64,000 bases of DNA from Pseudomonadota bacterium (GTDB lineage Bacteria; Pseudomonadota; Gammaproteobacteria; Burkholderiales; Rhodocyclaceae). The notes below the pieces were generated by a model. That model was not told the DNA's origin. It ran no database searches and saw only the letters and a program-made list of their open reading frames with translations. Each line of letters starts with the position of its first letter. Within the stretch, counting starts at the first letter, position 1. The position numbers and the translations under genes were made by a program. Shown here piece after piece: positions 61,685 to 64,000 of this stretch. The stretch covers positions 115,140 to 179,139 of the forward strand of contig JAFEDK010000004.1 in NCBI GenBank assembly GCA_018241665.1, read 5' to 3'.

Positions 61685-62929
61685 ATGACTTCCATTTGTA
61701 AGACGCATGACCCGCTGGGCGTCCCGCCGAAGCCGGAGTCGGTCGAGCCGGCGCGGGCGGAGGTCCGCCGGCCGGCCCGGTCGTTGATCTTCCTGCTGGC
61801 CGCCGGCGCCGGCCTGTCCGTCGCATCCCTGTATTACAGCCAGCCGCTGCTCGGCGTGCTGGCCGCCGAGTTCGGCGCCGGCGCGCGGGAGGCCGGCTTC
61901 GTGCCGACCCTGACCCAGCTCGGCTACGCCCTGGGCATCCTGCTGCTGGCGCCGCTGGGCGACCGCCATGACCGCCGCCGCATCATCCTCGGCAAGTCGG
62001 TGCTGCTGGTACTGGCCTTGCTGGCGGCCGGGCTGGCAGGGGACTTCGGCGCCTTCCTCCTCGCCAGCCTGGCCATCGGCCTGACCGCCACGCTGGCCCA
62101 GGATTTCGTGCCGGCCGCTGCCAGCCTCGCGCCGGAGCAGAGCCGCGGGCGCATCGTCGGCACGGTGATGACCGGCCTCCTGATGGGCATCCTGCTGTCC
62201 CGTGTCGTTAGTGGCCTGGTGGCCGAGTACTGGGGCTGGCGGGCGATGTTCGCTGCGGCGGCGTTCGGCATCGGGCTGATCGGCGTGGCATCGTGGCGCT
62301 GGCTGCCGCAGTTCGCGCCGACCACGCAGTTGTCCTACCGCGCCTTGCTCGCGTCGCTGCCGGCGCTGCTGGGCCGCCATCAGGAACTGCGCCGCGCGGC
62401 GCTGGCCCAGGGGCTGCTGTCGGTGGGCTTCAGCGCCTTCTGGTCCACGCTGGCGATCATGCTGCACGGCGCGCCTTTCCACCTGGGGAGCGCCGTCGCC
62501 GGTGCTTTCGGGCTGGCAGGGGCGGCCGGTGCGCTGGCCGCGCCGATGGCCGGCCACCTGGCTGACCGTCGCGGGCCGGCCTTGGTGATCCGCCTGGCGG
62601 CCGGGCTCGCGGCGTCGTCCTTTGGCCTGATGAGCCTCGGCACGCAGCTGCCGCCGACCTTCCAACTGGTCGTGCTGGGGATCGCCACGGTGGGCTTCGA
62701 CCTGGGCGTGCAGGCCGCTCTGATCGCCCACCAGAGCATCGTGTATGGCCTCGACCCTGGCGCGCGCAGCCGTCTGAACGCGGTCCTGGTGGTCAGCATG
62801 TTCGTCGGCATGGCGGCAGGGGCGGTGGCCGGCAGCCTGCTGTTCGCCCAGTGGGGCTGGCTGGCGGTCACCGGTATGGCGACGCTGACGTCCCTGGCAG
62901 CTCTGGCCGTGCGCGGGCTGCGTGACTGA
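61685..62929 (+). CDS. MFS transporter, drug-exporter type
   Basis: A 414-aa inner-membrane carrier with about 12 hydrophobic helices. The cytoplasmic N-terminal tail is about 30 residues. The A-loop motif GDRHDRRR follows helix 2, and a second GHLADRRGP occurs in the C-terminal half. The pattern (SLYYSQPLLGVLAAEF) is that of the YdhP/CmlA-like efflux group. Substrate unknown. ACAGGAG lies just upstream of the ATG at 61685. It is divergent from the LysR gene, the usual arrangement for an inducible exporter. Confidence 0.9.
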   Translation: MTSICKTHDPLGVPPKPESVEPARAEVRRPARSLIFLLAAGAGLSVASLYYSQPLLGVLAAEFGAGAREAGFVPTLTQLGYALGILLLAPLGDRHDRRRIILGKSVLLVLALLAAGLAGDFGAFLLASLAIGLTATLAQDFVPAAASLAPEQSRGRIVGTVMTGLLMGILLSRVVSGLVAEYWGWRAMFAAAAFGIGLIGVASWRWLPQFAPTTQLSYRALLASLPALLGRHQELRRAALAQGLLSVGFSAFWSTLAIMLHGAPFHLGSAVAGAFGLAGAAGALAAPMAGHLADRRGPALVIRLAAGLAASSFGLMSLGTQLPPTFQLVVLGIATVGFDLGVQAALIAHQSIVYGLDPGARSRLNAVLVVSMFVGMAAGAVAGSLLFAQWGWLAVTGMATLTSLAALAVRGLRD

Positions 62930-62980
62930 TTCGGGGGCGGCGGTCGCGGTGGTGGCAAGGGCTTGCCGCCACGTGTTCCG

Positions 62981-63016
62981 GACAGAAACGCTGCCAGCTG
63001 TGGCAGCGTTTCTGTC
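62981..63016. terminator. Perfect 16-bp hairpin after the MFS gene
   Basis: GACAGAAACGCTGCCA (62981-62996) and TGGCAGCGTTTCTGTC (63001-63016) pair without mismatch around loop GCTG, 52 nt after the stop. There is no T tract; it may be a terminator, a REP-like element or a protein-binding dyad upstream of ccoG. Confidence 0.65.
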
Positions 63017-63199
63017 AGAAGACTGCCAGCGTGGCGCGCCCGGCGGGCGGCGCTGGCGCTCAAGCCCTTGATCGCAGGGGCTTTCCGCCGGCCGGGCTGG
63101 ATGGCACGGATGTTGTTATGGATCGGGTGATCCGCCACGGTTTTGTGACGCAGCTTCCGCCGTGGTGCCGACCCATTTCAACGCGAGTTCCTTGCAGCC

Positions 63200-64000
63200 A
63201 TGAGCGAAGCCGACCCTCGAACCATCATCCCCCCCGATACCCAGGCCAAGGCGCGGGCGGAAACTGAAGAAACCCTCTACGCCGTCCGCCAGAAGGTCTA
63301 CCCGCGCGCGGTGACAGGGCGCTTCGCGACCTGGCGGTGGATTCTGGTGTGGGCGACGCAGATCCTCTTCTACGGCCTGTGCTGGCTGCCGTGGAACGGC
63401 CGGCAAGCCGTGCTGCTCGACCTGGTCGAGCGCAAGTTCTACATCTTTGGCTGGATCTTCTGGCCGCAGGACGTGTTCTTCCTGGCGGTGCTGCTGATCA
63501 TCAGCGCCTATTCGCTGTTCTTCTTCACGGCGGTGGCCGGGCGGCTGTGGTGCGGCTACTCGTGCCCGCAGACCGTCTATACCGAGATCTTCATGTGGAT
63601 CGAGGAGAAGATCGAAGGCAACCGCGCCCAGCGCATGAAGCTGGATCAGGCCCCGCTGAGCGCCCGCAAGCTGGCGATCAAGGGTGCCAAGTTCGGCACC
63701 TGGGGCCTGCTGTCCATCTGGACCGGCTTCACGCTGGTCGGCTACTTCACGCCGATCCACGAACTGCTGAGTGAAGCGGCGACCTTCAGCTTCGGCCCGT
63801 GGGAGCTGTTCTGGATCCTCTTCTACGGCGGCTTCACCTACCTGTTCGCCGGCGTGATGCGCGAGCAGGTCTGCAAGTACATGTGCCCCTACGCCCGCTT
63901 CCAGGGCGTGATGTTCGACCCGGACACCCTGGTCATCACCTACGACCCCGAGCGGGGCGAACCGCGCGGCCCGCGGCGCAAGGGCGTCGAGCCGAAGACG
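63200..64000 (+). CDS. ccoG: Cytochrome c oxidase accessory protein CcoG, N-terminal part (cut by window edge)
   Basis: The frame from ATG 63200 is open to the edge (267 codons). It has the start YAVRQKVYPRAVTGRFATWRW, several membrane helices, and the polyferredoxin-type cysteine motifs LWCGYSCPQTVYTEIFMWIE and REQVCKYMCPYARFQGVM, diagnostic of CcoG/FixG. CcoG is an iron-sulfur membrane protein needed for copper loading of cbb3-type cytochrome oxidase, where it reduces copper. It usually follows the ccoNOP genes; here the MFS gene is upstream, so it may begin a separate segment. The downstream iron-sulfur domain is missing only because the window ends. Confidence 0.93.
   Translation, partial: MSEADPRTIIPPDTQAKARAETEETLYAVRQKVYPRAVTGRFATWRWILVWATQILFYGLCWLPWNGRQAVLLDLVERKFYIFGWIFWPQDVFFLAVLLIISAYSLFFFTAVAGRLWCGYSCPQTVYTEIFMWIEEKIEGNRAQRMKLDQAPLSARKLAIKGAKFGTWGLLSIWTGFTLVGYFTPIHELLSEAATFSFGPWELFWILFYGGFTYLFAGVMREQVCKYMCPYARFQGVMFDPDTLVITYDPERGEPRGPRRKGVEPKT

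Noticed and set aside
1-64000. tRNA or rRNA genes
   Set aside because: No cloverleaf-like or rRNA-like stretch was recognised on reading; a covariance-model scan would be decisive.

Overview
The window is high-GC DNA from a betaproteobacterium, most likely an aromatic-degrading member of the Rhodocyclales (Azoarcus/Aromatoleum/Thauera-like). This is inferred from the gene content: a six-gene toluene 4-monooxygenase operon with a TodST-type regulator, an acoXABC acetoin operon followed by lipA and thiSG, an OsmC-YcaO fusion, a second infA and many c-di-GMP and chemotaxis proteins. The porin at the left edge and ccoG at the right edge are cut by the window.

Layout. 1-8.9 kb: end of a porin gene, then a divergent catabolic cluster. 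A shikimate-dehydrogenase-like enzyme and a KSTD-type flavoprotein lie on the minus strand. An IclR regulator, a second KSTD-type flavoprotein, a NIPSNAP protein, a xylose-isomerase-like TIM barrel and an MHS-family permease lie on the plus strand. A 17-7-17 dyad sits in the divergent promoter. 9-17.9 kb: chemoreceptor, OsmC-YcaO, two diguanylate cyclases, IF-1 paralogue, cold-shock protein and small proteins. 17.97-20.1 kb: a degenerate 21-bp repeat array followed by a strikingly AT-rich, translationally coupled two-gene module (unknown 306-aa protein plus a four-helix membrane protein). This module is the best candidate for an undescribed, horizontally acquired system. 20.3-25.7 kb: MBL-fold lipoprotein and a minus-strand trio of methyl-accepting protein, NIT-domain protein and GGDEF/EAL protein.

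25.8-35.9 kb: toluene monooxygenase (hydroxylase A/B/E, Rieske ferredoxin C, effector D, reductase F), a FadL/TodX-type outer-membrane channel, a double sensor kinase and its response regulator. A tod-box-like site precedes tmoA, so hydrocarbon uptake, oxidation and sensing are encoded together. 36-42.7 kb: HD hydrolase, GNAT, LysR divergent from a beta-carbonic anhydrase, small zinc-ribbon protein, a second 21-bp-period array, and an OprC/NosA-like TonB receptor with a CxxxM motif. 42.7-49.2 kb: hybrid kinase coupled to a PhnD-like lipoprotein, a pair of bacterioferritins with complementary active-site losses, REP-like hairpins with a 13-bp tandem repeat, a DUF3820-like protein and PepD.

49.2-59.2 kb: LLM flavoprotein, thiSG, lipA and acoXABC on the minus strand, with the sigma-54 activator acoR divergent. 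A well-formed -24/-12 promoter lies before acoX and a GAGACA/TGTCTC palindrome cluster lies between the two. 59.2-64 kb: nitroreductase, cupin, LysR divergent from an MFS exporter, and the start of ccoG.

All assignments come from reading translations and motifs by eye. No database search was run.
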